DNA from: Haloferax denitrificans ATCC 35960
GTDB lineage: Archaea; Halobacteriota; Halobacteria; Halobacteriales; Haloferacaceae
Reading direction: 5' to 3'
DNA length: 64,000 nucleotides
NCBI RefSeq assembly: GCF_000337795.1
Contig: NZ_AOLP01000019.1
Span: 388,696 to 452,695 of the forward strand
The number at the start of each line of letters is the position of its first letter. Position 1 is the stretch's first letter. Under the pieces are notes generated by a model, which did not search any database, was not told the DNA's origin, and saw nothing but the letters and a program-made list of their open reading frames with translations. The position numbers were made by a program, and so were the translations under genes. Below are positions 52,789-62,467 of this stretch, in pieces.

Positions 52789-53994
52789 TCAGCTCGGGAT
52801 GCGCCCGGCGCGCTGGAACGCGATGAGGCCCGCGACGACGACCGCCAGCCCGACCGAGAACCAGAAGAACACCTCGTCGAACGCGTAGCCGGAGTCGGTC
52901 AGGGTGCCGACCGCGCCCGACCCGCTGGCCTGGAATATCATCATGCCGAACGAGTACACCGAGTAGGCGCTCCCGCGGCTCTCGTCGGGGAGCGTGTCGA
53001 GCAGGTAGGCGTCGAGCGCCGGAAAGAGGCTGTGGATGACGTAGCCGACGACCGCGGTGACGACGACGAGACCGACGAGGCTGGTCGTCATCGTGAGGAC
53101 GAACACCGAGACGACGAAGGAGACGAGCACGCCGAGGATGTACGGGATGCGCGGGAGCTTGTCCGCGAGCCGCCCCGAGAGGAAAAACGCCGGCACGCCC
53201 GCGCCGAAGATGACCGTCAGCATGTTGCGCGCCGTCGTCGCCGGCAGGCCCTTCGACACCATGTACAGCTCGTAGAAGTTGAACAGGCCCTGCCAGACGA
53301 AGCCGGTGAAGCCGAGGATGACGATGCCGGTGAGGATGACGCGCCACTCCGTGCGGGCCGCGCCGAGGAGGTCGCGGTCGGCCGCGCCCGCGTCCGGGAG
53401 GTCCGTCGAGCGGGCCGTGACGAACAGCGCGAGCGTCACGACGGCGGCCGCGACCCCGACGCAGACGAAGACGAGTTGCCACGCCGCGGAGACGAACGGG
53501 AGGCGGTCGACGAGGTCGGGGCCGACCGCGAGGACGAGCGTGACGAAGGGGGCGACGCCGACGGCCGCGAGCTGGCTTGCGGTGCCGTGGATGCCCATCG
53601 CGCGGCCGACGCGGTCGGGGAACAGCTCGCTCACGAGCGGGTTGGCGGCGACGAAGTACGCGCCCGAGGCGAGGCCCATCGAGACCGCGCCGACCATCAG
53701 CGTCTCGACGGTGGTCGCGCTGGCGGTGACGCCCGAGGCGACGACGAGGACGACGCCGGTCCCGAGCACCACGCGGTGTCTCGGAACGCGGGTGAGGAGC
53801 CAGCCGGTCGGGACGCGGAGGACGGCGCTCCCGAGCCAGACGAGGGTGGCGACGATGCCGACGGTGGCCCGGTCGACCCCGAAAAAGACGATGAACTCCC
53901 CGAGAAGCGGTGCGAAGACGACCCGCGCGAGGTTGACGAGTAGCACCATCCCGCAGAGCGTTCCGAAGAGGCGACCACGTGACACGGACAACAC
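52789..53994 (-). CDS. MFS transporter
   Basis: 401 residues, 12 transmembrane helices. The loop between helices 2 and 3 carries GSAVLRVPTGWLLTRVPRHRVVLGT, a form of the major facilitator motif. The substrate is unknown; the family includes drug and sugar exporters. It stands alone, convergent with nothing and 94 bases from the GpgS-like gene. Confidence 0.85.
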   Translation of the reverse strand: MLSVSRGRLFGTLCGMVLLVNLARVVFAPLLGEFIVFFGVDRATVGIVATLVWLGSAVLRVPTGWLLTRVPRHRVVLGTGVVLVVASGVTASATTVETLMVGAVSMGLASGAYFVAANPLVSELFPDRVGRAMGIHGTASQLAAVGVAPFVTLVLAVGPDLVDRLPFVSAAWQLVFVCVGVAAAVVTLALFVTARSTDLPDAGAADRDLLGAARTEWRVILTGIVILGFTGFVWQGLFNFYELYMVSKGLPATTARNMLTVIFGAGVPAFFLSGRLADKLPRIPYILGVLVSFVVSVFVLTMTTSLVGLVVVTAVVGYVIHSLFPALDAYLLDTLPDESRGSAYSVYSFGMMIFQASGSGAVGTLTDSGYAFDEVFFWFSVGLAVVVAGLIAFQRAGRIPS

Positions 53995-54105
53995 CGCGCG
54001 CCCCGGGGTGACAACAGTTTCGGCTGAACGAGACCGCCGGGCGTCGTGCGGGACGAAAACGGGACTGTCGTCGGGTTTTTATGTTCGTTGCACAAACGGG
54101 AGCGT

Positions 54106-54276
54106 ATGAAGACAACGCGGAAGGGGCTTCGAGACGGGGAGTTAGAGAAAGACACCTACGGGCGGCTGACCTGCGCCGAGTGCGGCGAGTCGCTGAAGAA
54201 GAAAAACGACCCGGACGAGGTGTTCTCGGTCCGCATCTGCGGCGACTGCGGGCGCGAGTGGAAAGAGCTCAGATAA
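54106..54276 (+). CDS. 56-residue zinc-finger micro-protein
   Basis: CAECG at residues 23-27 and CGDCG at 45-49 provide four cysteines for one zinc. The length and position match a small protein studied in Haloferax volcanii as a zinc-finger micro-protein (HVO_0758); I state this from memory. A TATA box TTTTTATG (54076-54083) predicts a leaderless start exactly at this ATG. Confidence 0.85.
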   Translation: MKTTRKGLRDGELEKDTYGRLTCAECGESLKKKNDPDEVFSVRICGDCGREWKELR

Positions 54277-54321
54277 CCGCGAATCGACCGACGGCGGCCG
54301 CCCGCTGGAGCCGGCGACCGC

Positions 54322-55413
54322 TCACTCGAAGACCGAATCGAACGCCCGCGCCCCGAGGGGGTCGAACGTGCCGGCCGCGACGTTCTCCGCGACGTGTTCT
54401 ACCGACGACGCGCCGACGAGCGCCGCGGTCACGCCGGGCGCGCTCCGCGAGAAGTTGAGCGCCCGCTGGGCCGCCGTGTCTCCCGCGAGCACCGAGTTCA
54501 CCGACGCCGGAATCTCGGCGGCGAGGTCGCCCTGCGCGAGGCTGGCGCTCGTGAAGGCGTGCAGGCCGTGTTCGTGGGCGTACCAGAGGGCGCTCATCGC
54601 CTCGCCCGCGTCGGTGTCGTGGGCCTCGACGGTGAACGCGTCGGCCATCACGACGTTGAACGGGAACTGAATCGCTTCGAGCGAGTGGCCGTCGTTGCCG
54701 ACGGTCTCGGCCGCGCGCTCGGCCCGACGGACGAGTTCGGGGAGCGACAGGTAGGCGTCGTGGTCCGGCGCGACCCGGAGGGCCTCCCACGTTGCGACGC
54801 CGTACCGGCCGATATCGTCGGCCGCGACGCGGCGTTCGAGCACCTCGAAGGCGGCCTCGACGCGGTCGTACACCGTCTCGCGGTCGGCGACGGCCAACTG
54901 CGTCTCGGGGTTGTGGAGGTAGTAGCAGTCGATGTGGTCAAGTCCCGTCAGGTCGAGCGACCGGTCGAGCATCTCGTCGACGAAGGCGGGCGCGATGGTG
55001 TGACTGCCGTGTGCGAGTTCGTCGGAGTCGGCGAGGCCCGCGTCGAGGACCGTCTCGCGGACGTACGCGCCGGGGTCGTCGGGGCGCTCGCGGTCGAAGG
55101 GGACGAAGCCGGCCTTCGAGGCGACGACGACGGCGTCGCGGTCGACGTCGGCCCCGCGGACCGCGTCGCCGACGACCCGCTCGGAGCGCCCGTGGCGGTA
55201 GTTCGACGCCGTGTCGACGAGGTTGACGCCGTGTTCGAGCGCGGAGCCGAGCGACTCGCGGTAGCGCTCGTCGACCGCGTCGGTCGGCTCGCCGAGGTAG
55301 GTTCCGATGCCGATGCTGGAGACGACGCCGGGACCGAACCGGCGGTAGAAGGTGCGGCCGAAGCTGTCGCCGAACCGGTCGCGGTAGGCCCACGTCGCCC
55401 GTCCTGTAGCCAT
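54322..55413 (-). CDS. aldo/keto reductase
   Basis: 363 residues. The catalytic tetrad is visible: Asp in NLVDTASNYR, Tyr in the same segment, Lys in VVVASKAGF and His in DCYYLHNPE. It resembles the AKR group that uses NADPH. The N-terminal 25 residues (WAYRDRFGDSFGRTFYRRFG) are an extra extension. The substrate is unknown. Confidence 0.85.
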   Translation of the reverse strand: MATGRATWAYRDRFGDSFGRTFYRRFGPGVVSSIGIGTYLGEPTDAVDERYRESLGSALEHGVNLVDTASNYRHGRSERVVGDAVRGADVDRDAVVVASKAGFVPFDRERPDDPGAYVRETVLDAGLADSDELAHGSHTIAPAFVDEMLDRSLDLTGLDHIDCYYLHNPETQLAVADRETVYDRVEAAFEVLERRVAADDIGRYGVATWEALRVAPDHDAYLSLPELVRRAERAAETVGNDGHSLEAIQFPFNVVMADAFTVEAHDTDAGEAMSALWYAHEHGLHAFTSASLAQGDLAAEIPASVNSVLAGDTAAQRALNFSRSAPGVTAALVGASSVEHVAENVAAGTFDPLGARAFDSVFE

Positions 55414-55483
55414 GGGCGGGCCTACGGCGGCCGGCTGTTAAGGGCCACCGGTCCGCGTCCGGCGACGGCGGTCCGGTCCGAAG

Positions 55484-56668
55484 TCAGATATCGCCCGACA
55501 GCGCCTCGAAGATGTGTTCGACGAGTTCGTCGCGGGGGACGGACTCGCCGTCGCCGCCGTCGGTGACGGCGTCGGGGCGGATTATCTGCCCGCCGCCCAT
55601 CCGGGCGTGGCCGCCGGCGCTCGCCCCGCGGTAGTGGTCGAGCGCGGACTCCAGCGTCCGACCCATGTGGACCCGGTCGTCGCGGGAGCGTCCCGAGAGG
55701 TAGACGTTGCTCTCGCGTTCGCCGCAGACGACCGCCGCGGTGACGCCCTCGAGTTGGATGAGTTCGTCGGCCGCCTGCGGGATGGCGTCGACGTTCGAGA
55801 TGGTGCCGATGTCGGCGACGGCGAAGGGGCCGCGCACGTCGCGGCCGGCGATGGCGCGGGCTTTCGCCTCCAGTACCTCGCGGGAGACCTCGGGGTTGGC
55901 GATGCGGTCGAGGTGGTCCTCGTTGACGCCGGGAAAGAGGAAGCCCGCGGCGTCGAAATCCGCGGCCGAACAGCCCGCAGTGAGGTGTTTGGTGTCCGTG
56001 AGAATCCCGTAGACGAGTCCCGTGGCGACCTGCGAGGGGACGGTGTAGGAGGCGTTCACCTCGCTCGCGTGCATGTCCGGCGGGACGGGTTTCGCGCCCA
56101 CGTCGCGGAAGTACTCGGCGACGATGCTCGAACACGCGCCGTAGTCGGTCCGCACGTCGGTGAAGGCCTCGCCGGTGCCGTCGCCGGGGTGGTGGTCGAC
56201 GACGGCGTAGGGGAGGACGCCCTCCGCGCCAGCGAAGCCGCGGGGTTCGTTGTGGTCGACGAGGACGACCGCCTCGGCGGCGAGGTCGCTCACGTGGTCG
56301 ATTGGGTCTAAGTCGAGGTCGAGAACGGTTCGGAACGCGCGATTTTCTTGGTGTCGAATCTGGCCGGCGAACTGGATGGTCGGTGTGGTGCCGACCTGTT
56401 CTGCGAGACAGGCCACGCCGATTGCCGCGGCCATGGCGTCGGGGTCCGGGTTCGGATGCATGAGGACGGCGATTTCGTCGACGCCCTCCAGCGCCTCGGC
56501 GAAGCGCGTGCCCATCGGCCGCTTGAACCGAATCGCGGCGTAGACGACGAGCGCGAGGGCACCGAGCGCGACGACGAGCGCCGCCGCGACCTCGGGGTGA
56601 GTGCGCACGAACGAGTCGAGAGACTCGAAGATAGCACCCGTGTCGAACTGCCCCACCGGACCCAACAT
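55484..56668 (-). CDS. membrane-anchored DHH phosphoesterase
   Basis: 394 residues. One transmembrane helix (about 28-48) is followed by a DHH domain with HPNPDPDAMAAA, VLVDHNEPRG and VVDHHPGDG, and a C-terminal DHHA1 domain ending with GGHARMGGGQI. These are the metal sites of RecJ/NrnA-type nucleases and cyclic-dinucleotide phosphodiesterases. The membrane anchor suggests work on small nucleotides near the membrane. A TATA box (GGAATATTCAT, 56694-56704) supports the ATG used. Confidence 0.88.
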   Translation of the reverse strand: MLGPVGQFDTGAIFESLDSFVRTHPEVAAALVVALGALALVVYAAIRFKRPMGTRFAEALEGVDEIAVLMHPNPDPDAMAAAIGVACLAEQVGTTPTIQFAGQIRHQENRAFRTVLDLDLDPIDHVSDLAAEAVVLVDHNEPRGFAGAEGVLPYAVVDHHPGDGTGEAFTDVRTDYGACSSIVAEYFRDVGAKPVPPDMHASEVNASYTVPSQVATGLVYGILTDTKHLTAGCSAADFDAAGFLFPGVNEDHLDRIANPEVSREVLEAKARAIAGRDVRGPFAVADIGTISNVDAIPQAADELIQLEGVTAAVVCGERESNVYLSGRSRDDRVHMGRTLESALDHYRGASAGGHARMGGGQIIRPDAVTDGGDGESVPRDELVEHIFEALSGDI

Positions 56669-56769
56669 ACACAACACGACCGGGGCCTACCGTATGAATA
56701 TTCCCCCTAATCGAGTTATCCTGAGTGACAGAATTTCGGCGGTTCGAACCTGTCGAGCCGTGAATACGG

Positions 56770-57666
56770 TCAGTCGCCGTCCGCTCGGTAGGCGTCGATT
56801 GCCGCCCGGTAACCCTCCCGATACGTCGGATACGCGAACGAATAGCCGAGTTCGCGGAGGCGGTCGTTCGAACAGCGCTTGCTCGTCAGGACGCGGCGAC
56901 GGGCGGCCGCCGAGAGGTCGCCCGCGTCGAGGCGTTCTTCCTTCGTGCGCTTTTCGGGTCGCGGAACGCCGCACTCGTCGGCCAGCCAGTCGGCGAACTC
57001 GTGTTTCGAGACGGGTTCGTCGTCGACGACGAGGACGGTGTCGTCGCGGGCGCGGTCGGTTTCGAGGAGGTACGCGACGACGCCCGCGGCGTCGTCCCGG
57101 TGGACCATGTTGAGGTAGCCCGCCGTGACCGGGCCGGTCAGGTAGCGGTCGAGCCGGTAGCGGTCGGGACCGTAGAGTCCGGCGAACCGGGTGACAGTTC
57201 CCTCGATTCCCCGCTCGGTGGCGTGCTCGCGGGCGATGCGCTCGGCCTCCGCGAGGACGCGCGTCTTGTCCGTCGTCGGGTCGAGCGGCGTCGATTCGTC
57301 GACGAAGTCGCCGCCGTGGTCGCCGTAGACGCCCGTGCTCGACGTGTAGACGAGGCGCTCGGGCGGCGAGTCGCGGGCGGCGAACTGGTCGATTGCCGTT
57401 CGGAGTCCGTCGACGAAGACGGTGCGGGCGGCGTCGGCCCCGCGGCCGCCGGAACTCGCGGCGAAGACGACGTGGTCTACGTCGGGGACCGCACCGAGGG
57501 AGTCGGCGTCGGTCACGTCGGCGCGGACCGCTTCCGCGCCGGTCGCTTCGACGGCGGCGAGGCCGTCGTCTGAGCGGCGGACGCCCCACACGTCGTGGCC
57601 GTCGGCGACGAGCGTGCGGGCGAGTTCGAGGCCGACGTAGCCACAGCCGAGGACGGCGACTCTCAT
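56770..57666 (-). CDS. NAD-dependent epimerase/dehydratase (extended SDR)
   Basis: 298 residues. VAVLGCGYVGLELARTLVADGHDVWGV is the Rossmann start with the atypical GCGYVG pattern of YeeZ-like SDRs, and YTSSTGVYGDHGG holds a Ser-Tyr part of the active site. No conserved YxxxK lysine is evident in the usual place (DKTRVLAE), so catalysis is uncertain. Its start overlaps the stop of the gene upstream by four bases. Confidence 0.82.
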   Translation of the reverse strand: MRVAVLGCGYVGLELARTLVADGHDVWGVRRSDDGLAAVEATGAEAVRADVTDADSLGAVPDVDHVVFAASSGGRGADAARTVFVDGLRTAIDQFAARDSPPERLVYTSSTGVYGDHGGDFVDESTPLDPTTDKTRVLAEAERIAREHATERGIEGTVTRFAGLYGPDRYRLDRYLTGPVTAGYLNMVHRDDAAGVVAYLLETDRARDDTVLVVDDEPVSKHEFADWLADECGVPRPEKRTKEERLDAGDLSAAARRRVLTSKRCSNDRLRELGYSFAYPTYREGYRAAIDAYRADGD

Positions 57667-58082
57667 CGCTCGTTTCGGACGGCGATGGCGTGGTGGATGG
57701 CGGCCAGTTCGTTCAGCGTGGCGGCGGTGCGGCCCTCGATGGCCTGCTGAATCTCCTGTCCGGAGAGGTCGAGGTCGACCTCGGACGCGAGCGTGTCAAC
57801 GTCGAGGATGCCGCTCGTCATGCCCATGAGGAGGTGGTCGCGGAACTCCCAGACGATGGCGTCGGCGTCGGGGTTGTCGTCGGTGAGTTCGAGGACCGCG
57901 GCGGCCTGTTCGAGCGTGAGGTCCAACACGCCGTTCGAGAGCGCGGCTTCCGAGACACCGGCGGCCTCGGCGGCCGTCTCCGGCCCTGCGGCGTCGACTG
58001 CGCGGCGAATCTCGTCCTCGTAGGCGGCCCGCAACTCGTCGGCCGAGAGGGTTCCCGGCTCCGCGGCGGCGTCGTGCAACAT
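57663..58082 (-). CDS. conserved haloarchaeal protein (DUF5791-like)
   Basis: 139 residues, acidic and helical, with LSADELRAAYEDEIRRAVDAAG then GVSEAALSNGVLDLTLEQAAAVLEL, which looks like a degenerate helix-turn-helix. I know it only as a conserved family in haloarchaea. It is coupled to the SDR gene downstream by ATGA. Confidence 0.75.
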   Translation of the reverse strand: MLHDAAAEPGTLSADELRAAYEDEIRRAVDAAGPETAAEAAGVSEAALSNGVLDLTLEQAAAVLELTDDNPDADAIVWEFRDHLLMGMTSGILDVDTLASEVDLDLSGQEIQQAIEGRTAATLNELAAIHHAIAVRNER

Positions 58083-58140
58083 ACACCGCGGGTTCGGCGT
58101 TCCGGCGGCAAAACGGTTGCCACTCGGGTCGTATTGGCGG

Positions 58141-61100
58141 CTACTCGTCGGGCGGGCAGTCGGCCGCGACGGTACAGCCCGGTCCTCCCTGCCACCCCTC
58201 GGAGCGCTCGTCCGCGTCGCCGTCGATGTCGCCGACGCCGACGCCCGACGGCGGGACTGCGACGACGATTGTCGTATCCACGTCGAACGAGACGCGGTCG
58301 CCGCGGCCGACCGTCTCGGCGACGCCGTCGTCGTCCCAGTCGAGGGCGACCGTCGAGCCGTCGCGGGCGTACGTCAGCGACTCCGTGTCGCCGCGGGCGT
58401 GGACGCGGAACTGCGCGAACTCGCCGGCGACCGCCACGTCCCAGACGTTGACCGTCGCGTACCAGGAGCCGGGGACGGGCGCGACCGGCATCCCGGCGGG
58501 GACGCGCTTGAACGACTTCCCGAACCGCGAGTCGAGCGTGTCGTTCAGGCGGTCGGCGACCGCGTCCTCGGTGGCGTTCATCGCCGCGTCGGTCGCCACG
58601 TCGGCGACGGCCTGCTGACGGGCGGTTCGCGTCGTCTCGACCGTCCGGTTCGTGAGCCGCTGTGGGACCGTCGTCGAGCGGTCTCGGCGGACGGTTCTGA
58701 ACGCCACGTCGAGGCGGCGTTCGAGGAGGTCGGCCTCGACGGTTCCCGGGGCGGCCGCCTCGACGGCGATTGCGCGCGCCGCGGAGCCGTTCGTAATCGC
58801 CAGCGCCCGGTGAGCGGGGTCGTCCCACGCGCCGAGCGAGCGCTCCAGAATCCGTTGGCGCTCCGTCACGGAGTGATTGGTGTGGTCGCGAAGCGTGTGG
58901 CGGGCGGCCGTCTCCGCGGGAACGACCGACCGGTCGACCGCGGTTTCGAGCCGGTCGCGTCTGTCGGCGAGCGTCTCGTTCGTCCCGTTCGTGTTCGCGA
59001 GGACCGAGTCGGCCGCGAGGAGCGCGCGGGCCGCGACGCGAAGCGGGACGCGGCGGTTCGAGCCGAACACCGGTTCGAGAACGGTGTCGGCGGCGTCACC
59101 GTAGGGGAGCGTAAACAGGTTGGTGTTGCGGGCGGCGAGCGGGTGATAGGTGCCGCCGCGGGCGACCGTCGGGACCGAAGCGCCGTCGAGGCCGCCGAGC
59201 GAGAGGTACATCGGGTCCGCGTCGGGGACGAAGCGGACACCGCTTTCGTTGCCAGTTCCGCTCGCGCCGTCGGCTCGCGAGTCGCCGAGCGCCGCGCGGG
59301 CGACCTCCTCGGCGCGGACCGCATCCGAGAGCGACCCGAGGTCCGCGTCCCGGCTCGCGTTGTCGGCCGCGTCGCTCGCCGCCGCGGTCTGGTTCGCCCG
59401 GCGGTCGAGCGTCGCCAGCACGCGGTCGAGGTAGGTCGCGCGAACCGCGACGCGCGTCCGGTCCGCGACACCGTCGTAGGCGGTCGGTGCGCCCACGAGG
59501 TCGCGGCGGTCGGCGCGGAGGTCGGCCGCGAGTTCCGCGGCGAGGTTCGCCTCGCCCGCGGCGACTCGCCGTGCGGACGCCGTCACGCGTCGGTCTCTGA
59601 CGCGGTCGGCGAGGTCGACGAGGTCCGCGCGGACCCAGCGGTCGAGGCCGTCCGCCGACGGCGCGGTCGCCTGCCGCGGCTCGGGCGGGTCGCCGGTCGC
59701 AACGTCGCAGGCGATGTCGTCGAAGCCGCCGCGCGTCACGACCATGTCGGCGGCCGCGTCGGCGGCCCCGGCGAAGTTCTCGCCGTCGAGCGCGCCGCCG
59801 GGGGTACTCGCGGGGTCGATGGGGCGCACGGGGGCGGAGACGGCGGCCGGGTCGACGACGGCCGCGAGGTCGACGCGCGTCCGCGTCTCCGTCCGCGCTT
59901 CGGTCTGGAGCGTCTCGTTGCCCCGGCGGAACGTCCGAGTGGTCGTCTCGACCGTCGTCACGATGCGGGAGCCGGCGTCGACGACGACGGTGTCGGCTTC
60001 GACCGCCGGGACTCGCGTCGGCACCGTCTCGGCCGACGACGACGTGTCGGTCGAGATGCTGACGAGCGTCCACCCGCGTCCGGAGTGCTCCGGCGGGTCT
60101 TCGGTCCGGGAGAGAACGTCCGTCTCGGCGTCGATTTCGACCGCGGCGCGGTGGGCCTCTGCGACCACGTCGTCGTAGGCCGGCGCGTCGCCGCGACCGT
60201 CGAGGAGGCCAACCAGCGCGTGGTCGGCGGCGGAGCCGACGGAGGCGTTAATCGTCCGGTTCGTCGGTATCTCGCGCGGGGCCGACTCCGCGGCCGGGTT
60301 CGGTGCGGGAAGCGCGTTCGCCAGTTCGGGCGCGGCCGGAACGCCGGTCTGCGAAAGCAGGCTCTGGGCACCGACTTGGACGGCGGCGCGGCCGGTCGCA
60401 CCGCGGCCGTCGGCGTCCGTCGCCCCGAACGCCTGCTGTTCGGCGAGGAGGACGCCGGCGTTCGTCGCCAGCGCGGCGTGGTCGTTCGAGACGACGTTGT
60501 CCACGGGCGCGCCGGCGTACTGGCTCCAGCCGCGGGTCCACGCCGAGGCCCACAGACCGGTCGTCACCGTCGCGTCGAGCGTCCCGCCGTCCAGCGCGTT
60601 CGCGTCGAGGCGGCGCTCGAAGGCTTCGGTCCGGTCGTGGAGCGCGAGGACGGGCGTCCGGACGCCGACGGTCACGGTCGCGTCCTCGGCGGCGACGGTT
60701 CGACCCTCGCGGGCGACTTCGACCGAGACGTTCTCGACGGTCGCGACGAGGACGGTCCCGTTCTCGCGGCTCGAAATAGAGACGCGGTCCATCGCGGCTC
60801 GCAGGCTCGACTCGTTCGTCGGTCGCGGCAGGGTCGCAGTCGCGTTCACGTCGCCGCGGGCGACCGAGACGGCGCGGAGCCGCTCTGTCGCGGCCAGCGC
60901 GATGCGGAGCCGGAGATAATCGCGGAAGGGTCGCTCGTCGGAGAGTAGTCGTCCGACGGTCGTGTTCGCGGGCGAGGTGACGGGATTCGCCGCGGCCTCG
61001 CGCGCCGCGTCGCCGACGGCCGCGCGGACGGCGGCGTCGGCCTGTGCGCTCGCGCGGTCCATCGCGTCGTCGACGCGGCGGTCGGCCACGGGGTCGTGGC

Positions 61101-61197
61101 CGGCGAGCGCGCCGGAGAACGTCGCGCTCCCGACGAGCAGTAACACGCCGAGCAGGGCGAAGGGAACCCGGCCGCGGTCGTCGTCGGCGAGTCTCAC
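58141..61197 (-). CDS. very large pilin-like secreted protein (DUF7286-like)
   Basis: 1018 residues. A short charged start (VRLADDDRGR) precedes one hydrophobic segment (about 11-33), a layout like archaeal type IV prepilins, and almost all the rest should lie outside the cell. The long exterior part is rich in Ala, Thr, Asp and Asn-x-Ser/Thr sites and ends with a cysteine pair (GCTVAADCPP). The GTG start overlaps the stop of the gene upstream. I believe this is the DUF7286 family; the function is unknown. Confidence 0.75.
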   Translation of the reverse strand: MRLADDDRGRVPFALLGVLLLVGSATFSGALAGHDPVADRRVDDAMDRASAQADAAVRAAVGDAAREAAANPVTSPANTTVGRLLSDERPFRDYLRLRIALAATERLRAVSVARGDVNATATLPRPTNESSLRAAMDRVSISSRENGTVLVATVENVSVEVAREGRTVAAEDATVTVGVRTPVLALHDRTEAFERRLDANALDGGTLDATVTTGLWASAWTRGWSQYAGAPVDNVVSNDHAALATNAGVLLAEQQAFGATDADGRGATGRAAVQVGAQSLLSQTGVPAAPELANALPAPNPAAESAPREIPTNRTINASVGSAADHALVGLLDGRGDAPAYDDVVAEAHRAAVEIDAETDVLSRTEDPPEHSGRGWTLVSISTDTSSSAETVPTRVPAVEADTVVVDAGSRIVTTVETTTRTFRRGNETLQTEARTETRTRVDLAAVVDPAAVSAPVRPIDPASTPGGALDGENFAGAADAAADMVVTRGGFDDIACDVATGDPPEPRQATAPSADGLDRWVRADLVDLADRVRDRRVTASARRVAAGEANLAAELAADLRADRRDLVGAPTAYDGVADRTRVAVRATYLDRVLATLDRRANQTAAASDAADNASRDADLGSLSDAVRAEEVARAALGDSRADGASGTGNESGVRFVPDADPMYLSLGGLDGASVPTVARGGTYHPLAARNTNLFTLPYGDAADTVLEPVFGSNRRVPLRVAARALLAADSVLANTNGTNETLADRRDRLETAVDRSVVPAETAARHTLRDHTNHSVTERQRILERSLGAWDDPAHRALAITNGSAARAIAVEAAAPGTVEADLLERRLDVAFRTVRRDRSTTVPQRLTNRTVETTRTARQQAVADVATDAAMNATEDAVADRLNDTLDSRFGKSFKRVPAGMPVAPVPGSWYATVNVWDVAVAGEFAQFRVHARGDTESLTYARDGSTVALDWDDDGVAETVGRGDRVSFDVDTTIVVAVPPSGVGVGDIDGDADERSEGWQGGPGCTVAADCPPDE

Positions 61198-62078
61198 AGT
61201 GACCACGTCCTGACGACGATGGTGACGCGCCCCACGGAGACCGCCTCGGCGGCGGCGCGCGGCGTGTCGTATCGGGCGCGCATCGTCTTGGCGAACCGCG
61301 GGTTCAGCGCCGCCGCGAGGTCGGCGTTTGCGGCGCGGGTCTCCTCGCGGGCGACCTCGGGCGCGACGGAGGCCCCCGCCAGCGCGCCGGCCCGCTCGTA
61401 CCGGTGGGCCATCAGCGTCGAGACCGGCTCGTCGCCGCGGAGCGCGAGCCGGGCGAGCGCCGGCGGGAACAGCCCGGCGACGGTCCGGTCTGCGACGAGT
61501 CGAGCGACGGCGTCGAAGCCGTCGTCGCTGGCGGCGACCGCGTCCTCGCGCGCCGCGGGGAACCCGCTCGGCACGTCGAGCGTCGCGGAGTGAACCGTCG
61601 CCGAGGACGGCGGCTCGGGACCGAGCGCGTCGCTCGCACGAACGGACGAGCCGGGGAACGGCGTCCACGAGACGGCGACGGAGACGCCACGCGTCGGGAG
61701 TTCGGAGGCGACGCGGGCGGCGGCCCGCTTGCGGAAGTCGTCGCGGGCGCGAGTCACGCGAGCGCCGTCGACGGTGACCGCGCCGAGCGTCGCCCGAGCG
61801 AGAAGCCCGGCGAGACTGCCGTGGGCGGTCCGTTCGAGTTCGCGTGGGTCGACGCCGTCGGCATCGAGCAACGACGGGTCGGCCGCGTCGACGCCGGGGG
61901 CGAGCGAGTAGTTGACCGTCGCGGTGCTCGTCGCCAGCGACGAGGCGACCCCGTCGGCGTCGACCGCGGCATCGCCGTTGAGACCGGTGTCCGCGCCGGC
62001 GTCCGCGGTGACGACGAGGCCGATACTCGCGCTCACGAGAAGCAGACACACCGTCACGTCGAAGACGAGGTCGGTCAT
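61194..62078 (-). CDS. pilin-operon protein with N-terminal helix (DUF7284-like)
   Basis: 294 residues. One hydrophobic segment (DLVFDVTVCLLLVSASIGLVV, about residues 3-23) is followed by an external domain. No known motif is seen. It overlaps the genes before and after it by four bases, so the operon is translated as a unit. A GTG six bases upstream is the other possible start. Confidence 0.75.
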   Translation of the reverse strand: MTDLVFDVTVCLLLVSASIGLVVTADAGADTGLNGDAAVDADGVASSLATSTATVNYSLAPGVDAADPSLLDADGVDPRELERTAHGSLAGLLARATLGAVTVDGARVTRARDDFRKRAAARVASELPTRGVSVAVSWTPFPGSSVRASDALGPEPPSSATVHSATLDVPSGFPAAREDAVAASDDGFDAVARLVADRTVAGLFPPALARLALRGDEPVSTLMAHRYERAGALAGASVAPEVAREETRAANADLAAALNPRFAKTMRARYDTPRAAAEAVSVGRVTIVVRTWSL

Positions 62079-62467
62079 CGCCACACCTCGACGCGGAGCG
62101 TGCCGAAGCCGACGCGTCCGGGTTCGACGCGGGCGGTAATCCGAGTCGAGTCGGCGTCGGCGTCGGCCGGAGCGTCGGGACCGACGGCGCGGCGGTCGTC
62201 GTCGATTGCGACGACGACGCGACAGGAAAATCCGTCAGGACAGGCGTCACGGGCGTCCGAGAGCCGCGAGAGGACGACGACGCCCGAGTCGTCCGCGAGG
62301 GCGGACTCGACGTTCGACAGCGTCGCGGGCGCGAGGTCGCGGTCGGCGGTCGGCAACGAGTCGTCGAGCACCGTTGCGTAGCACGAAATCGCCGCGCAGA
62401 CGACGACCAGAGCGGTGAGTGCGGCGACGGGCGAGGTCTGTGCTCTACGCCGAGACGACGGTGACAT
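62075..62467 (-). CDS. pilin-like protein (DUF7285-like)
   Basis: 130 residues. The N-terminus SRRRAQTSPVAALTALVVV has the archaeal prepilin form: basic residues, then RAQTSP before a hydrophobic stretch, where the prepilin peptidase would cut before Q. The exterior domain contains one cysteine pair (CPDGFSC). It is probably a minor pilin. Confidence 0.78.
   Translation of the reverse strand: MSPSSRRRAQTSPVAALTALVVVCAAISCYATVLDDSLPTADRDLAPATLSNVESALADDSGVVVLSRLSDARDACPDGFSCRVVVAIDDDRRAVGPDAPADADADSTRITARVEPGRVGFGTLRVEVWR

Noticed and set aside
56741..56760. GGTTCGAACC resembling a tRNA T-arm
   Set aside because: No acceptor, D or anticodon arm can be formed around it.
58117..60948. Open frame of about 940 codons opposite the large pilin-like gene
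   Set aside because: The minus-strand frame has an N-terminal helix, pilin-like layout and overlapping operon neighbours. The plus-strand frame has none of these.
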